64,000 nt of DNA, from contig CAUQTV010000010.1 of NCBI GenBank assembly GCA_963521185.1, forward strand, positions 62,001 to 126,000, in the 5' to 3' direction. The stretch is from Enterobacter_D sp963521185. Lineage in GTDB: Bacteria; Pseudomonadota; Gammaproteobacteria; Enterobacterales; Enterobacteriaceae. The translations under genes were made by a program, and so were the position numbers. This document shows positions 33,493 through 42,389 of this stretch, one piece after another. The first letter of the stretch is position 1; every line of letters starts with the position of its first letter. The notes beneath the pieces are model-generated. The model was given only the letters and a program-made list of their open reading frames with translations, was not told where the DNA came from and made no database searches.

Positions 33493-34503
33493 TCAGAGAA
33501 TGTGACGCTGCACGTCCGGGTCTTTGCGATCCAGATAGTGAATGGATTTGATGCGGCGAATGGTGCGCGATTTGCCACGGATCAGCAGCGTTTCGGTGGT
33601 CGCCATGTTGCCCTTGCGGGTGATGCCGTCCAGCAGGTCGCCTTTGGTGATCCCGGTGGCGGAGAACACCACGTTGTCGTTGCGCGCCATCTCATCAAGA
33701 CGCAGCACCTTGCCCGCTTCAATGCCCATCGCCTGGCAACGCGCAAGCTCCTGCTCGCCGATGCGCCTGTTCTCTTCGCTGTCACCTTTCACATGGTGGC
33801 GCGCCAGCAAACGGCCCTGCATGTCGCCGTCGAGCGCGCGGATCACCGCAGCCGACACTACGCCTTCCGGTGCGCCGCCAATGCCGTACAGCACATCGAC
33901 TTCGCTGTCCGGCATACAGGTCAGAATGGAGGCCGCCACGTCGCCGTCGGGAATGGCAAATACGCGCACGCCGAGCGTCTGGAGCTGCGCAATGGTAACG
34001 TCATGACGCGGCTTCGCCAGGATCGTGACCGTCAGTTCACTAAGCGGTTTATTGAGCGCGGCGGCGACATTGCGCAGGTTCGCTTCCAGCGAGAGCGTCA
34101 GATCGATTGCGCCTTTCGCGCCGGGGCCGACAATCAGTTTTTCCATGTACATATCCGGCGCATTGAGGAAACTGCCTTTGTCGCCAACGGCCAGCACCGC
34201 CAGCGCGTTGGCCTGACCCATCGCCGTCATGCGCGTGCCTTCGATAGGATCGACGGCGATATCCACCGCATCCCCTTTGCCCGTCCCGACTTTTTCACCG
34301 ATGTAGAGCATCGGCGCTTCGTCGATCTCACCTTCGCCAATCACGATGGTGCCGTCAATGTTGACTTGGTTAAGCATGATTCGCATGGCGTGAACCGCTG
34401 CGCCGTCGGCGATATTTTTATCGCCGCGTCCCAGCCATTTGTAGCCAGCCAGGGCCGCCGCTTCGGTTACGCGGGAAAATTCAATGGCAAGTTCTCGTTT
34501 CAT
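33493..34503 (-). CDS. glpX: Fructose-1,6-bisphosphatase class II
   Basis: A 336-residue lithium-sensitive phosphatase matching E. coli GlpX. Metal-binding motifs IGEGEIDEAPMLYIGE (about residues 56-71) and AVDPIEGTRMT (about 84-94), then GIGGAPEGVVSAA and GDMQGRL. It removes the 1-phosphate from fructose 1,6-bisphosphate for gluconeogenesis on glycerol and similar substrates. It is the last gene of glpF-K-X. The start at 34503 yields MKRELAIEFSRVTEAA as in E. coli. A half-unit palindromic repeat lies between it and glpK. Confidence 0.98.
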   Translation of the reverse strand: MKRELAIEFSRVTEAAALAGYKWLGRGDKNIADGAAVHAMRIMLNQVNIDGTIVIGEGEIDEAPMLYIGEKVGTGKGDAVDIAVDPIEGTRMTAMGQANALAVLAVGDKGSFLNAPDMYMEKLIVGPGAKGAIDLTLSLEANLRNVAAALNKPLSELTVTILAKPRHDVTIAQLQTLGVRVFAIPDGDVAASILTCMPDSEVDVLYGIGGAPEGVVSAAVIRALDGDMQGRLLARHHVKGDSEENRRIGEQELARCQAMGIEAGKVLRLDEMARNDNVVFSATGITKGDLLDGITRKGNMATTETLLIRGKSRTIRRIKSIHYLDRKDPDVQRHIL

Positions 34504-34582
34504 TACAGACTCGTACAATCAAAAGGAATTGAACGAAGTTTAACACAGAGGAGGGAGTGGTGAATGGCCCGGTGCGGTCTGA

Positions 34583-34619
34583 GCCCCTCACCCTAACCCT
34601 CTCCCAGGGGAGAGGGGGG
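34583..34619. repeat. Half unit of the CCCTCTCCC palindromic repeat
   Basis: CCCCTCACCCTAACCCTCTC then CCAGGGGAGAGGGG, between glpK and glpX. It corresponds to one arm with its hairpin of the full units in the rha operon. Confidence 0.75.
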
Positions 34620-34629
34620 TTAAGAACAA

Positions 34630-36138
34630 TTACTCTTCGTGCTCTTCCCACGCCAGCGCACGTTTCACGGCTTTTTTCCAGCCGCTGTAACGGTAGTTAC
34701 GCTCGGTGGTTTCGATACCCGGACGGAACTCACGCTCAATCACCGCTTTTTCCTGCAACTCATCCAGGTTCTGCCAGAAGCCCACCGCCAGACCGGCCAG
34801 ATAGGCGGCACCGAGCGCCGTCACTTCACGCACTTCCGGGCGTTCAACGCGGGTGCCCAGAATGTCGGACTGGAACTGCATCAGGAAGTTGTTGGCCACC
34901 GCGCCACCGTCCACGCGCAGGGCGTGCAAACGAATGCCTGAGTCGGCCTGCATCGCTTCCAGCACATCGCGCGTCTGGTAAGCAATGGATTCCAGGGTTG
35001 CGCGAATGATGTGGTTGGAGTTGACGCCACGGGTCAGACCGAAAATCGCGCCGCGAGCATAGGGGTCCCAGTAAGGCGCGCCCAGACCGGTGAAGGCGGG
35101 AACGACATAGACGCCGTTAGTGTCTTTCACTTTGGTGGCGAAATATTCGGAATCGAACGAGTCGCTGATGAGTTTCATCTCATCGCGCAGCCACTGAATA
35201 GACGCACCGGCCATAAACACGGCACCTTCAAGCGCGTAGTTCACTTCACCGCGCGGCCCGCAGGCGATGGTGGTGAGCAAACCATGCTCGGAGGCGACCG
35301 CTTTTTCGCCGGTGTTCATCAGCATAAAGCAGCCCGTGCCGTAGGTGTTTTTCGCCATCCCCTCTTTGACGCACAGCTGGCCGAACAGCGCCGCCTGCTG
35401 GTCACCGGCGATCCCAGCGATAGGAATACGGGTGCCGCCCTTACCGCCAATGTTGGTCTGACCGTACACTTCTGAAGACTTGCGGACTTCAGGCAGCATG
35501 GCGCGCGGAATATCCAGCGCTTCCAGCATCTTGTCGTCCCACTGGAGCGTATGGATGTTGAACAGCATGGTGCGCGAGGCGTTGGTGTAATCCGTCACGT
35601 GCACGCGTCCCTGGGTCATTTTCCAGATAAGCCAGGTATCGACAGTACCGAACAGCAGTTCGCCACGTTTTGCACGCTCGCGTGAACCTTCGACGTGGTC
35701 GAGGATCCATTTCACTTTGGTACCGGAGAAATAGGGGTCAACCACCAGGCCCGTGGTTTTACGCACGTAGTCTTCCATGCCATCGCGTTTCAGCTGCTCG
35801 CAGATTTCTGCGGTGCGACGACACTGCCAGACGATGGCGTTGTAAATCGGCTTGCCGGTTTCTTTATCCCAGACGATGGCGGTTTCGCGCTGGTTGGTGA
35901 TCCCAATCGCGGCAATCTGGTCGGCGTTGATGTCGGCTTTCGCCAGCACTTCCACCAGCGTGGAGCTTTGGGTCGCCCAGATTTCCATCGGGTCGTGCTC
36001 AACCCAGCCGGGCTTAGGATAAATTTGTTCGAATTCGCGCTGCGAGACACTGATGATGTTCGCGTCGTGATCCATGACAACGGCGCGAGAGCTGGTGGTT
36101 CCCTGGTCTATTGCAACGATATATTTTTTCTCAGTCAT
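34630..36138 (-). CDS. glpK: Glycerol kinase
   Basis: A 502-residue FGGY kinase identical in length to E. coli GlpK. ATP/phosphate loop IDQGTTSSRAVVMD (about 9-22), glycerol-site residues in GITNQRE and WQCRRTAEI, catalytic Asp in IAGDQQAALFGQ, and ATP-site YGTGCFMLMNTGE. It traps glycerol entering through GlpF as sn-glycerol 3-phosphate, and is inhibited by fructose 1,6-bisphosphate and unphosphorylated-EIIA-Glc-type control as known for the family. It follows glpF by 21 bp. Confidence 0.99.
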   Translation of the reverse strand: MTEKKYIVAIDQGTTSSRAVVMDHDANIISVSQREFEQIYPKPGWVEHDPMEIWATQSSTLVEVLAKADINADQIAAIGITNQRETAIVWDKETGKPIYNAIVWQCRRTAEICEQLKRDGMEDYVRKTTGLVVDPYFSGTKVKWILDHVEGSRERAKRGELLFGTVDTWLIWKMTQGRVHVTDYTNASRTMLFNIHTLQWDDKMLEALDIPRAMLPEVRKSSEVYGQTNIGGKGGTRIPIAGIAGDQQAALFGQLCVKEGMAKNTYGTGCFMLMNTGEKAVASEHGLLTTIACGPRGEVNYALEGAVFMAGASIQWLRDEMKLISDSFDSEYFATKVKDTNGVYVVPAFTGLGAPYWDPYARGAIFGLTRGVNSNHIIRATLESIAYQTRDVLEAMQADSGIRLHALRVDGGAVANNFLMQFQSDILGTRVERPEVREVTALGAAYLAGLAVGFWQNLDELQEKAVIEREFRPGIETTERNYRYSGWKKAVKRALAWEEHEE

Positions 36139-36159
36139 GATTTTGTTCCCGTAGTCTCA

Positions 36160-37008
36160 TTACAGCGAAGCTTTTTGTTGTGCAGAGGAGGCTGCGGTGC
36201 CTTTCTCTTCTTCTGCACGAGTTGCGCCCGGAAGATGGTTGCCAATCAGTTTACGATAGCCAAACGCACCCAGCGCAGCGCCTACAATTGGGCCAAACAG
36301 CGGCACCAGGAAGTAGGGAATATCTTTACCACCCGTGAAGGCAACGTTGCCCCAGCCCGCGAGCCAGGCAAAGGTTTTCGGTCCAAGGTCACGGGCCGGG
36401 TTCATGGCGAAGCCGGTCAGCGGACCCATCGACGCGCCAATAACGGCAATCAGCAGGCCGATTAACAGCGGTGCCAGCGGCCCACGTGGGATCCCGTTGC
36501 CGTCATCGCCCAGGGCCATGATCACGCCCATCAGAATAGCGGTAATCACCATTTCAACCGCGAAGGCCTGCACAAAATTGATATGCGGGTTCGGATAAGT
36601 TGAGAAGATGCCAGCCAGATCAAGACTTTCAACGCTGCCACGCACCATGTGGTGAGCCTGTTCATAGTCGAAGAAAAGATTGTAATAAAGCCCGTAAACT
36701 AATGCTGCCGCGCAAAAGGCCCCGGCAAATTGAGACAAAATATAGGGTACAACTTTACGTCCGTCGAAATTGGCGAACAGGCACAACGCAAGGGTTACCG
36801 CCGGGTTAAGATGTGCGCCGGAAACCCCTGCGGTCAGGTAAATGGCCATCGCCACGCCCAGACCCCAGATGATGCAGATTTCCCACTGACCGAAAACGGC
36901 TCCCGCCACTTTCAGCGCTGCCACACAGCCTACACCGAAGAAAATCAACAACCCGGTGCCGAGGAATTCGGCGATGCACTGGCCTTTTAAGGTTGATGTT
37001 TGACTCAT
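36160..37008 (-). CDS. glpF: Glycerol uptake facilitator (aquaglyceroporin)
   Basis: A 282-residue inner-membrane channel with six helices and both NPA motifs: GAHLNPAVTLAL (near residue 68) and FAMNPARDLGPK (near 203). The Asp after the second NPA box marks a glycerol facilitator rather than a water channel. First gene of glpFKX. The C-terminal tail (ATRAEEEKGTAASSAQQKASL) differs from E. coli but keeps the final QKASL. Confidence 0.98.
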   Translation of the reverse strand: MSQTSTLKGQCIAEFLGTGLLIFFGVGCVAALKVAGAVFGQWEICIIWGLGVAMAIYLTAGVSGAHLNPAVTLALCLFANFDGRKVVPYILSQFAGAFCAAALVYGLYYNLFFDYEQAHHMVRGSVESLDLAGIFSTYPNPHINFVQAFAVEMVITAILMGVIMALGDDGNGIPRGPLAPLLIGLLIAVIGASMGPLTGFAMNPARDLGPKTFAWLAGWGNVAFTGGKDIPYFLVPLFGPIVGAALGAFGYRKLIGNHLPGATRAEEEKGTAASSAQQKASL

Positions 37009-37090
37009 AATCGGATCCTGAAGAGTTTAATGTTTGTTGTTAGCGCGACGGTCGAAGACAGCCACGATGTCCTGTAGACATAGTGTTAAT

Positions 37091-37148
37091 TTATCGTTAA
37101 CGAGCAAAAACGAGAAATATCGAAATCAAAATGTGTGTGCTGTGTCAA
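37091..37148 (-). promoter_or_regulatory. Probable glpFKX control region (GlpR-like sites, -35 candidate)
   Basis: Within the 395-bp gap between glpF and zapB, the minus strand reads TTGACA (37143-37148) and then A/T-rich sequence with repeated CG-containing words (TTTCGATATTTCTCG, TTTTTGCTCGTTAACGA), resembling tandem GlpR half-sites. The rest of the gap up to the zapB ribosome site shows no open frame. Boundaries are approximate. Confidence 0.4.
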
Positions 37149-37403
37149 TAAAATGAGCGTTTTCGCGCGATGAAGCGCATTTTAGCATCAGTGCGAAGTG
37201 AGAGCTGAATCATTTCTTTAACGAATGAGTTAACAATTTAGGGGTAGATGCGCGAAACGCACCAGGACCAGGATGAAAAGTGTTGCAAAGCGCGATCTGC
37301 GCGGCTTGCCGCTGGACAGGGGCGGAGTCGCTCCATACAATCGGGGGGATAGAGAGCGCGTTAATTTGGGCGTCGCCCTGCAATGATAGAATTCAGGAGA
37401 GGT

Positions 37404-37649
37404 ATGGCTATGTCATTAGAAGTGTTTGAGAAGCTGGAAGCGAAAGTACAGCAGGCGATTGATACCATCACCCTGCTGCAAATGGAAATTGAAGAGTTGA
37501 AAGAGAAGAACAACGGACTGGTGCAGGAAATCCAGACGGCGCAGCACTCCCGTGAAGAGCTGGAGCGCGAAAACAACCAGTTAAAAGACCAGCAGAGCGG
37601 CTGGCAGGATCGTCTGCAAGCGCTGCTCGGTCGCATGGAAGAAGTCTGA
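37404..37649 (+). CDS. zapB: Cell division protein ZapB
   Basis: An 81-residue protein that is almost wholly coiled coil (LEVFEKLEAKVQQAIDTITL, EIEELKEKNN, REELERENNQL). It binds ZapA and helps condense the Z ring and link it to the terminus macrodomain. The ATG at 37404 gives the E. coli length with MAMSLEV; an ATG at 37410 has better spacing from GGAG and is also possible. The gene is divergent from glpF and convergent with rraA, in the E. coli order. Confidence 0.97.
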   Translation: MAMSLEVFEKLEAKVQQAIDTITLLQMEIEELKEKNNGLVQEIQTAQHSREELERENNQLKDQQSGWQDRLQALLGRMEEV

Positions 37650-37689
37650 TTACACTTTATCTTTCGCGCTGTAGCTGCGTTGGCTGCGT

Positions 37690-37724
37690 GTAGGCCGGAT
37701 AAGGCGTAATCCGCCATCCGGCAC
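37690..37724. repeat. REP-type palindrome
   Basis: TAGGCCGGATAAGGCG...CGCCATCCGGCA, classic REP sequence after zapB. Confidence 0.75.
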
Positions 37725-37739
37725 TCTGCGGCGACGCAA

Positions 37740-37767
37740 AAAAAAGACACCTTGCGGTGTCTTTTTT
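37740..37767. terminator. Bidirectional terminator between zapB and rraA
   Basis: AAAAAAGACACC-TTGC-GGTGTCTTTTTT, a perfect stem flanked by A and T runs, so it can end both convergent transcripts. Confidence 0.88.
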
Positions 37768-37769
37768 GA

Positions 37770-38255
37770 TCACTCGATGTCGAGCGGGTCTTCGGAAAGG
37801 ATGATCCCGGTGTTGTCGGCGTAGAGATGGTCGCCGGAGAAGAAGGTGACACCGCCGAAATTCACGCGGATATCGCTCTCGCCAATGCCTTCACCTGCGG
37901 CACCCACGGGGATAGCGGCAATCGCCTGAATGCCAATATCCAGCTCTTCAAGATCGTCCACCTGGCGGACTGCGCCGTAGACCACAATGCCTTCCCATTC
38001 GTTTTGAGCGGCAAGACGCCCCAGTTCTGCATCGATTAATGCACGACGTACAGAACCACCGCCGTCAATCAGCAGGACGCGACCACGGCCATTTTGTTCG
38101 AGCAGATCATACAGCAACCCGTTGTCCTCGAAACATTTCACCGTAATGATTTGTCCGCCAAAAGACGACCGTCCACCAAAGTTGGAGAACAGCGGTTCCA
38201 CGACGTTGACATCTTCCTGGTAGATGTCACAAAGCTCGGAAGTATCGTATTTCAT
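37770..38255 (-). CDS. rraA: Regulator of ribonuclease activity A
   Basis: A 161-residue trimeric protein matching RraA: MKYDTSELCDIYQEDVNVVE at the start, FSNFGGRSSFGGQI, LIDGGGSVRRALID, and GAVRQVDDLEELDIGIQAI (in parts). It binds RNase E and lowers its activity. The fold resembles 4-hydroxy-4-methyl-2-oxoglutarate aldolase, but the gamma-proteobacterial RraA group is the RNase inhibitor. It follows menA with a 92-bp gap, as in E. coli. Confidence 0.97.
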   Translation of the reverse strand: MKYDTSELCDIYQEDVNVVEPLFSNFGGRSSFGGQIITVKCFEDNGLLYDLLEQNGRGRVLLIDGGGSVRRALIDAELGRLAAQNEWEGIVVYGAVRQVDDLEELDIGIQAIAAIPVGAAGEGIGESDIRVNFGGVTFFSGDHLYADNTGIILSEDPLDIE

Positions 38256-38347
38256 AGGATTTACGTTCAGTTGCTGCGAGAGCTGTCAGTATATCGCGCA
38301 TAGCCCGTTGTTGGCAAAATCATCAATTGTTAATTGATATTTGTCAG

Positions 38348-39277
38348 TTAAAACAACGCCCGGCTGAGCACTATTCCGACCACAAACAATAAGTTAGTTA
38401 AAAGTGCTGCTTTTACCGTGCGTTCGAGCATCGGCGGCATTGCCTTCGGATCGCGCTCGCGCAGCACGAAACGGGCCTGTCGCACCAGCAGCGGCGCGGC
38501 GAGCACGAACAGCCAGCCCCAGACGCTGTGCAGCGACGTCAGGTTAAAGAGCGCAAGGCACAGCAGCGCACCCATCAGCAGGCAGGCGTGATAGCGACGC
38601 GCGTTAAGCGGGCCAAGGCGCACCACCAGGGTGATTTTGCCGTTGGCTCTGTCGCTGTCGATATCGCGCAGATTGTTAATGTTCAGCACCGCCGTGGCCA
38701 GTAACCCGCAGGCGGTCGCCGGCAGGAAGATCGCCGGCACCAGCGTGTGTGCCTGCAAATACCAGCTGCCCATCACGCTCAGCCAGCCGAAGAAAACCAG
38801 CACCGAAACATCACCCAGCCCTATGTATCCATACGGACGACGCCCCACGGTATAGGTAATGGCCGCCAGAATCGACAGGCCACCGAGCACCAGGAAACCG
38901 ATAAAATCGGCCATTGTCTGGTACGCCGCCGTCACCAGCGCGAGGCCTGAGACGCAGCTCAGCACCACCATCACGATCAGCGCCTGTTTCATTTGCGCCA
39001 GCGAAATCGCCCCTTTTTGCATCCCGCGCAGCGGCCCAATGCGATCGGGTTTGTCGCTGCCTTTGACCGCGTCGCCGTAGTCATTTGCCAGGTTGGAGAG
39101 AATTTGCAGCAGCCCTGCGGTGATGAGCGCCAGCACGGCCACCACGGGATCGAAATGGCCCTGCCACCAGGCGAGTACCGTTCCTACCACAATGGCAGCG
39201 AAGGCGAGCGGCAGCGTCTTCGGGCGAAGGCTTTCCAGCCAGGCCTGAGAGCGGCTCATAGGTTGTGAGTCAGTCAT
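38348..39277 (-). CDS. menA: 1,4-dihydroxy-2-naphthoate polyprenyltransferase
   Basis: A 309-residue UbiA-family membrane prenyltransferase with about eight to nine helices. The two Asp-rich motifs are NLANDYGDAVKG (about residues 61-72) and NNLRDIDSDRANGK in the second half. It attaches the polyprenyl tail to 1,4-dihydroxy-2-naphthoate to make demethylmenaquinone. It lies after hslVU, separated by a terminator, and before rraA. Confidence 0.97.
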   Translation of the reverse strand: MTDSQPMSRSQAWLESLRPKTLPLAFAAIVVGTVLAWWQGHFDPVVAVLALITAGLLQILSNLANDYGDAVKGSDKPDRIGPLRGMQKGAISLAQMKQALIVMVVLSCVSGLALVTAAYQTMADFIGFLVLGGLSILAAITYTVGRRPYGYIGLGDVSVLVFFGWLSVMGSWYLQAHTLVPAIFLPATACGLLATAVLNINNLRDIDSDRANGKITLVVRLGPLNARRYHACLLMGALLCLALFNLTSLHSVWGWLFVLAAPLLVRQARFVLRERDPKAMPPMLERTVKAALLTNLLFVVGIVLSRALF

Positions 39278-39291
39278 AGTTTTTTGCCAAT

Positions 39292-39315
39292 AAAAATGGG
39301 GCTATTCAGCCCCAT
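39292..39315 (-). terminator. Terminator of hslVU
   Basis: Minus strand: ATGGGGCT-GAAT-AGCCCCAT followed by TTTTA, between hslU and menA. Confidence 0.85.
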
Positions 39316-39344
39316 CAACAGTGATGAAAATGCATTGAGCGAGA

Positions 39345-40679
39345 TTATAAGATAAAACGGCTCAAATCTTCATCTGCAACCAGCGCATCCAGATGTTTGC
39401 TCACATATTCCGCATCAATCGTGATCGACTGACCGTTTAAATCGCTGGCGTCATAGGAGATATCCTCCATTAAACGCTCCAGTACGGTGTGTAAACGACG
39501 CGCACCGATGTTCTCGGTGGATTCGTTAACCTGCCACGCGGCTTCCGCGATACGCTTGATGCCGTCGTCGGTGAAGGCAATGCTCACCCCTTCGGTACCC
39601 ATCAGCGCTTTGTACTGCACGGTAATTGACGCGTTCGGCTCCGTAAGGATGCGCTCGAAGTCCTGCGCGGTCAGGGCTTGCAGTTCAACGCGGATCGGCA
39701 GACGCCCCTGCAACTCAGGGATCAGATCCGACGGGCTGGCGGTCTGGAACGCGCCAGACGCGATAAACAGAATGTGGTCAGTTTTGACCATGCCGTGTTT
39801 CGTGGAGACGGTGCAGCCTTCCACCAGCGGCAGCAGGTCACGCTGCACGCCTTCGCGGGAGACGTCCGGGCCGGAGCTGTTGCCGCCGCGCTTACAGATT
39901 TTATCGATCTCATCAATAAACACGATACCGTGCTGCTCAACGGCGTCGATGGCGTCCTGCTTCAGCTCTTCCGGGTTCACCAGCTTCGCGGCTTCTTCTT
40001 CAATCAGCAGCTTCATGGCGTCTTTGATTTTCAGCTTACGCGGTTTCTGTTTCTGACCGCCCAGGTTCTGGAACATGGACTGGAGCTGACTGGTCATCTC
40101 TTCCATGCCCGGAGGTGCCATGATTTCAACGCCCATCGGTGCCGCCGCGAGATCGATTTCAATCTCTTTGTCGTCCAGCTGGCCTTCACGCAGTTTTTTG
40201 CGGAACGCCTGGCGTGCGGCAGACGGCTCTTGCGCCTGCTCCGCCTGGCCCCAGTTGTTTTTCGCCGGCGGGATCAGCACGTCGAGAATGCGCTCTTCCG
40301 CCAGCTCTTCGGCACGATAGCGGTTTTTCTCAATGGAGGTCATTCGCACCATTTTCACCGCAGCATCGGTCAGATCGCGGATGATGGAATCCACTTCTTT
40401 ACCCACATAACCCACTTCGGTGAATTTCGTGGCTTCAACTTTAATGAACGGCGCGTTGGCGAGCTTCGCCAGACGACGGGCGATTTCGGTTTTACCGACG
40501 CCGGTCGGGCCAATCATCAGAATGTTTTTCGGGGTCACTTCATGGCGCAGCTCTTCGTCGAGCTGCATGCGACGCCAGCGGTTACGCAAGGCAATCGCCA
40601 CGGAACGCTTGGCATTGTCCTGACCGATAATGTGTTTGTTCAGTTCGCTGACAATTTCGCGTGGGGTCATTTCAGACAT
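39345..40679 (-). CDS. hslU: ATP-dependent protease ATPase subunit HslU
   Basis: A 444-residue AAA+ unfoldase. N-terminal domain, Walker A IGPTGVGKTEIARRLAKLA (about residues 56-74), the GYVGKEV pore loop, I-domain (roughly residues 110-240), Walker B GIVFIDEIDKICKRGG and the C-terminal LSRFIL tail that inserts into HslV. It unfolds substrates for HslV in the cytoplasm. The gene follows hslV by 9 bp. The E. coli protein is 443 residues. Confidence 0.99.
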   Translation of the reverse strand: MSEMTPREIVSELNKHIIGQDNAKRSVAIALRNRWRRMQLDEELRHEVTPKNILMIGPTGVGKTEIARRLAKLANAPFIKVEATKFTEVGYVGKEVDSIIRDLTDAAVKMVRMTSIEKNRYRAEELAEERILDVLIPPAKNNWGQAEQAQEPSAARQAFRKKLREGQLDDKEIEIDLAAAPMGVEIMAPPGMEEMTSQLQSMFQNLGGQKQKPRKLKIKDAMKLLIEEEAAKLVNPEELKQDAIDAVEQHGIVFIDEIDKICKRGGNSSGPDVSREGVQRDLLPLVEGCTVSTKHGMVKTDHILFIASGAFQTASPSDLIPELQGRLPIRVELQALTAQDFERILTEPNASITVQYKALMGTEGVSIAFTDDGIKRIAEAAWQVNESTENIGARRLHTVLERLMEDISYDASDLNGQSITIDAEYVSKHLDALVADEDLSRFIL

Positions 40680-40688
40680 GGGAGATCC

Positions 40689-41219
40689 TTACGCTTTAGA
40701 GGTTAATTCTTCGATGGTGTGGAAGTGGTTGGTGTAGATGCAGATATCACCTGCAATGCCCAACGACTTCTCGACGATTTCGCGCGCGCTAAGCTCGGTG
40801 TTTTCCAGCAGAGCACGGGACGCGGCCTGGGCGTAAGGCCCGCCGGAGCCGATTGCGATGAGATCGTTTTCCGGCTGGATCACATCACCATTGCCGGTGA
40901 TGATAAGCGATGCGTTTTCATCCGCGACCGCCAGCAGCGCTTCGAGCTTGCGCAGCATGCGGTCGGTACGCCAGTCTTTTGCCAGTTCCACGGCGGCTTT
41001 CACCAGATGGCCCTGATGCATTTCCAGCTTGCGTTCAAATAGCTCAAACAGCGTGAAGGCATCGGCGGTGCCGCCGGCAAAGCCCGCGATCACTTTGTCG
41101 TTATACAGACGGCGCACTTTTTTCACGTTGCCTTTCATGACGGTATTGCCCAGCGTGGCCTGTCCATCACCACCAATAACGACGTGACCGTTACGGCGTA
41201 CACTTACGATTGTTGTCAC
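40689..41219 (-). CDS. hslV: ATP-dependent protease proteolytic subunit HslV
   Basis: A 176-residue proteasome-type peptidase. After removal of the initiator the N-terminal Thr (M-TTIVSVRRNG) is the nucleophile; AGFAGGTADAFTLFELF and AIGSGGPYAQAA are conserved. It forms a double hexamer capped by HslU. The start is a GTG at 41217-41219, as in E. coli, giving the catalytic Thr at position 2. A sigma-32 promoter lies about 65 bp upstream. Confidence 0.99.
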   Translation of the reverse strand: MTTIVSVRRNGHVVIGGDGQATLGNTVMKGNVKKVRRLYNDKVIAGFAGGTADAFTLFELFERKLEMHQGHLVKAAVELAKDWRTDRMLRKLEALLAVADENASLIITGNGDVIQPENDLIAIGSGGPYAQAASRALLENTELSAREIVEKSLGIAGDICIYTNHFHTIEELTSKA

Positions 41220-41284
41220 GAGCAGACCCCTTATTGCATAAACGGATTAGTAGCCCCGCACAGAGTGCAGGGCTGAATGCAATT

Positions 41285-41314
41285 ATAGATGGGGGGGTTT
41301 TTGGGGGTTTCAAC
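41285..41314 (-). promoter_or_regulatory. Sigma-32 heat-shock promoter of hslVU
   Basis: Minus strand: -35 TTGAAA (41308-41313), 13-bp spacer, -10 CCCCATCTAT (41285-41294), matching the RpoH consensus CTTGAAA-N13-15-CCCCATNT apart from the first base. The -35 overlaps the ftsN stop codon. Confidence 0.85.
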
Positions 41315-42296
41315 CCCCGGAGGCGAGACGAATGCAGTTTGAATGACCCGCCATCTTCAGGCGGTTTATCGTGCCATCGGCGTTATCTTTGCCTTTGACC
41401 GGGCCAATCACCACGCGATTCCAGCCGTTATTGGTGGTAATGCGGGAGTCAAAACCTTCAAATGCAAGCTGCGCGCGAACGGTTTCCGCCTGATCGGAGC
41501 CTTTGAACGAACCGCACTGAACCAGCCAGCGACGCTCATCTTTTTTCTCCGCCGTAGGTTTTGGCGCTTCCGGTTCACGCGTGATCGGCGCGGCCTGTTG
41601 CGCTTTTGGCTGCGTGGCTTCCGTGTGCGTCGGCGTTTGCAGCAGATCCTGATAGGGCTGCTGAGACGCGGTTTGCTTCGGCGTTTGCGTCTGTCGCGGC
41701 TGCGCTGGCGCAGTTTGCTGCACGGTGCGCGGTTGCTGGTACGGCTGCTCGGCTACGCGTGGCTGTGCTTTTGGCTGCTGCACCGGCTGCGCATAGGTCT
41801 GTTGCTGCTGTTGCAATTGAACCTGACGCTGGCGCTGCAACGTCTGCTGGCGCTGCTCTGCCGTTTGTTCATTCCACGGGACTTCATTAAGCTGCGTGGG
41901 CTGTTGACGCATATCGGACTGCATCTGGGCCAGCAACTGGCGCTGTTCGTCGGTCAGCTGGTTCGGGTTTTGTACTTCGCCACCCGCAGACGGCTCGGTA
42001 GGTGCGCGCACGCCCGGCTGTCGGCTTTCCAGCTCTTTGATGTAACGCCAGCGTTCCTCAGGCTTTGGCGGCAGTCCATTTCCGGCCACTTTCTGATTTT
42101 GCAGCGTCTCAGAATCTTCTTTTTTGTGGTGCGTAATAAAGTACAGACCACCGATAAAGGCCACCAGCACCGCCGCTGCAATTGCCACCATGGCTGGCGA
42201 AACAACAGACGGCTTACGCTGCTTTTTCCCTGGAGTGCTCTTTTTTCGCCGCGAAGGAGCCGACTGGCTGCGGCGTACATAATCTCGTTGTGCCAC
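41310..42296 (-). CDS. ftsN: Cell division protein FtsN
   Basis: A 328-residue bitopic membrane protein. A basic cytoplasmic segment (MAQRDYVRRSQSAPSRRKK) precedes one helix (about residues 35-55), then the essential periplasmic motif EERWRYIKELESR near residue 80, a long Gln/Pro-rich linker, and a C-terminal SPOR domain (RRWLVQCGSFKGSDQAETVR onward) that binds denuded septal peptidoglycan. It triggers septal synthesis through FtsQLB/FtsWI. The start codon is GTG at 42294-42296. The linker is more Gln-rich than in E. coli (319 residues). Confidence 0.97.
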   Translation of the reverse strand: MAQRDYVRRSQSAPSRRKKSTPGKKQRKPSVVSPAMVAIAAAVLVAFIGGLYFITHHKKEDSETLQNQKVAGNGLPPKPEERWRYIKELESRQPGVRAPTEPSAGGEVQNPNQLTDEQRQLLAQMQSDMRQQPTQLNEVPWNEQTAEQRQQTLQRQRQVQLQQQQQTYAQPVQQPKAQPRVAEQPYQQPRTVQQTAPAQPRQTQTPKQTASQQPYQDLLQTPTHTEATQPKAQQAAPITREPEAPKPTAEKKDERRWLVQCGSFKGSDQAETVRAQLAFEGFDSRITTNNGWNRVVIGPVKGKDNADGTINRLKMAGHSNCIRLASGG

Positions 42297-42389
42297 TATC
42301 GTTTCGCTGTATTTATTCGTTTGTCAGTCCGTCATGTTACTTAAGCGACGGGGCTTTGACCAGAAGCGGGAGTCCTAAAGCCGTTTACT

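Noticed and set aside
33487..34563. Long plus-strand open frame of 358 codons
   Set aside because: It is antisense to glpX over its whole length, and its composition (His/Arg/Gln-rich) is that of a codon-bias shadow.
39678..40706. Plus-strand open frame of 342 codons
   Set aside because: Antisense shadow of hslU with no recognisable domain.
41343..42344. Plus-strand open frame of 333 codons rich in Leu/Arg
   Set aside because: Antisense shadow of ftsN; leucine runs arise from the Gln-rich linker codons.
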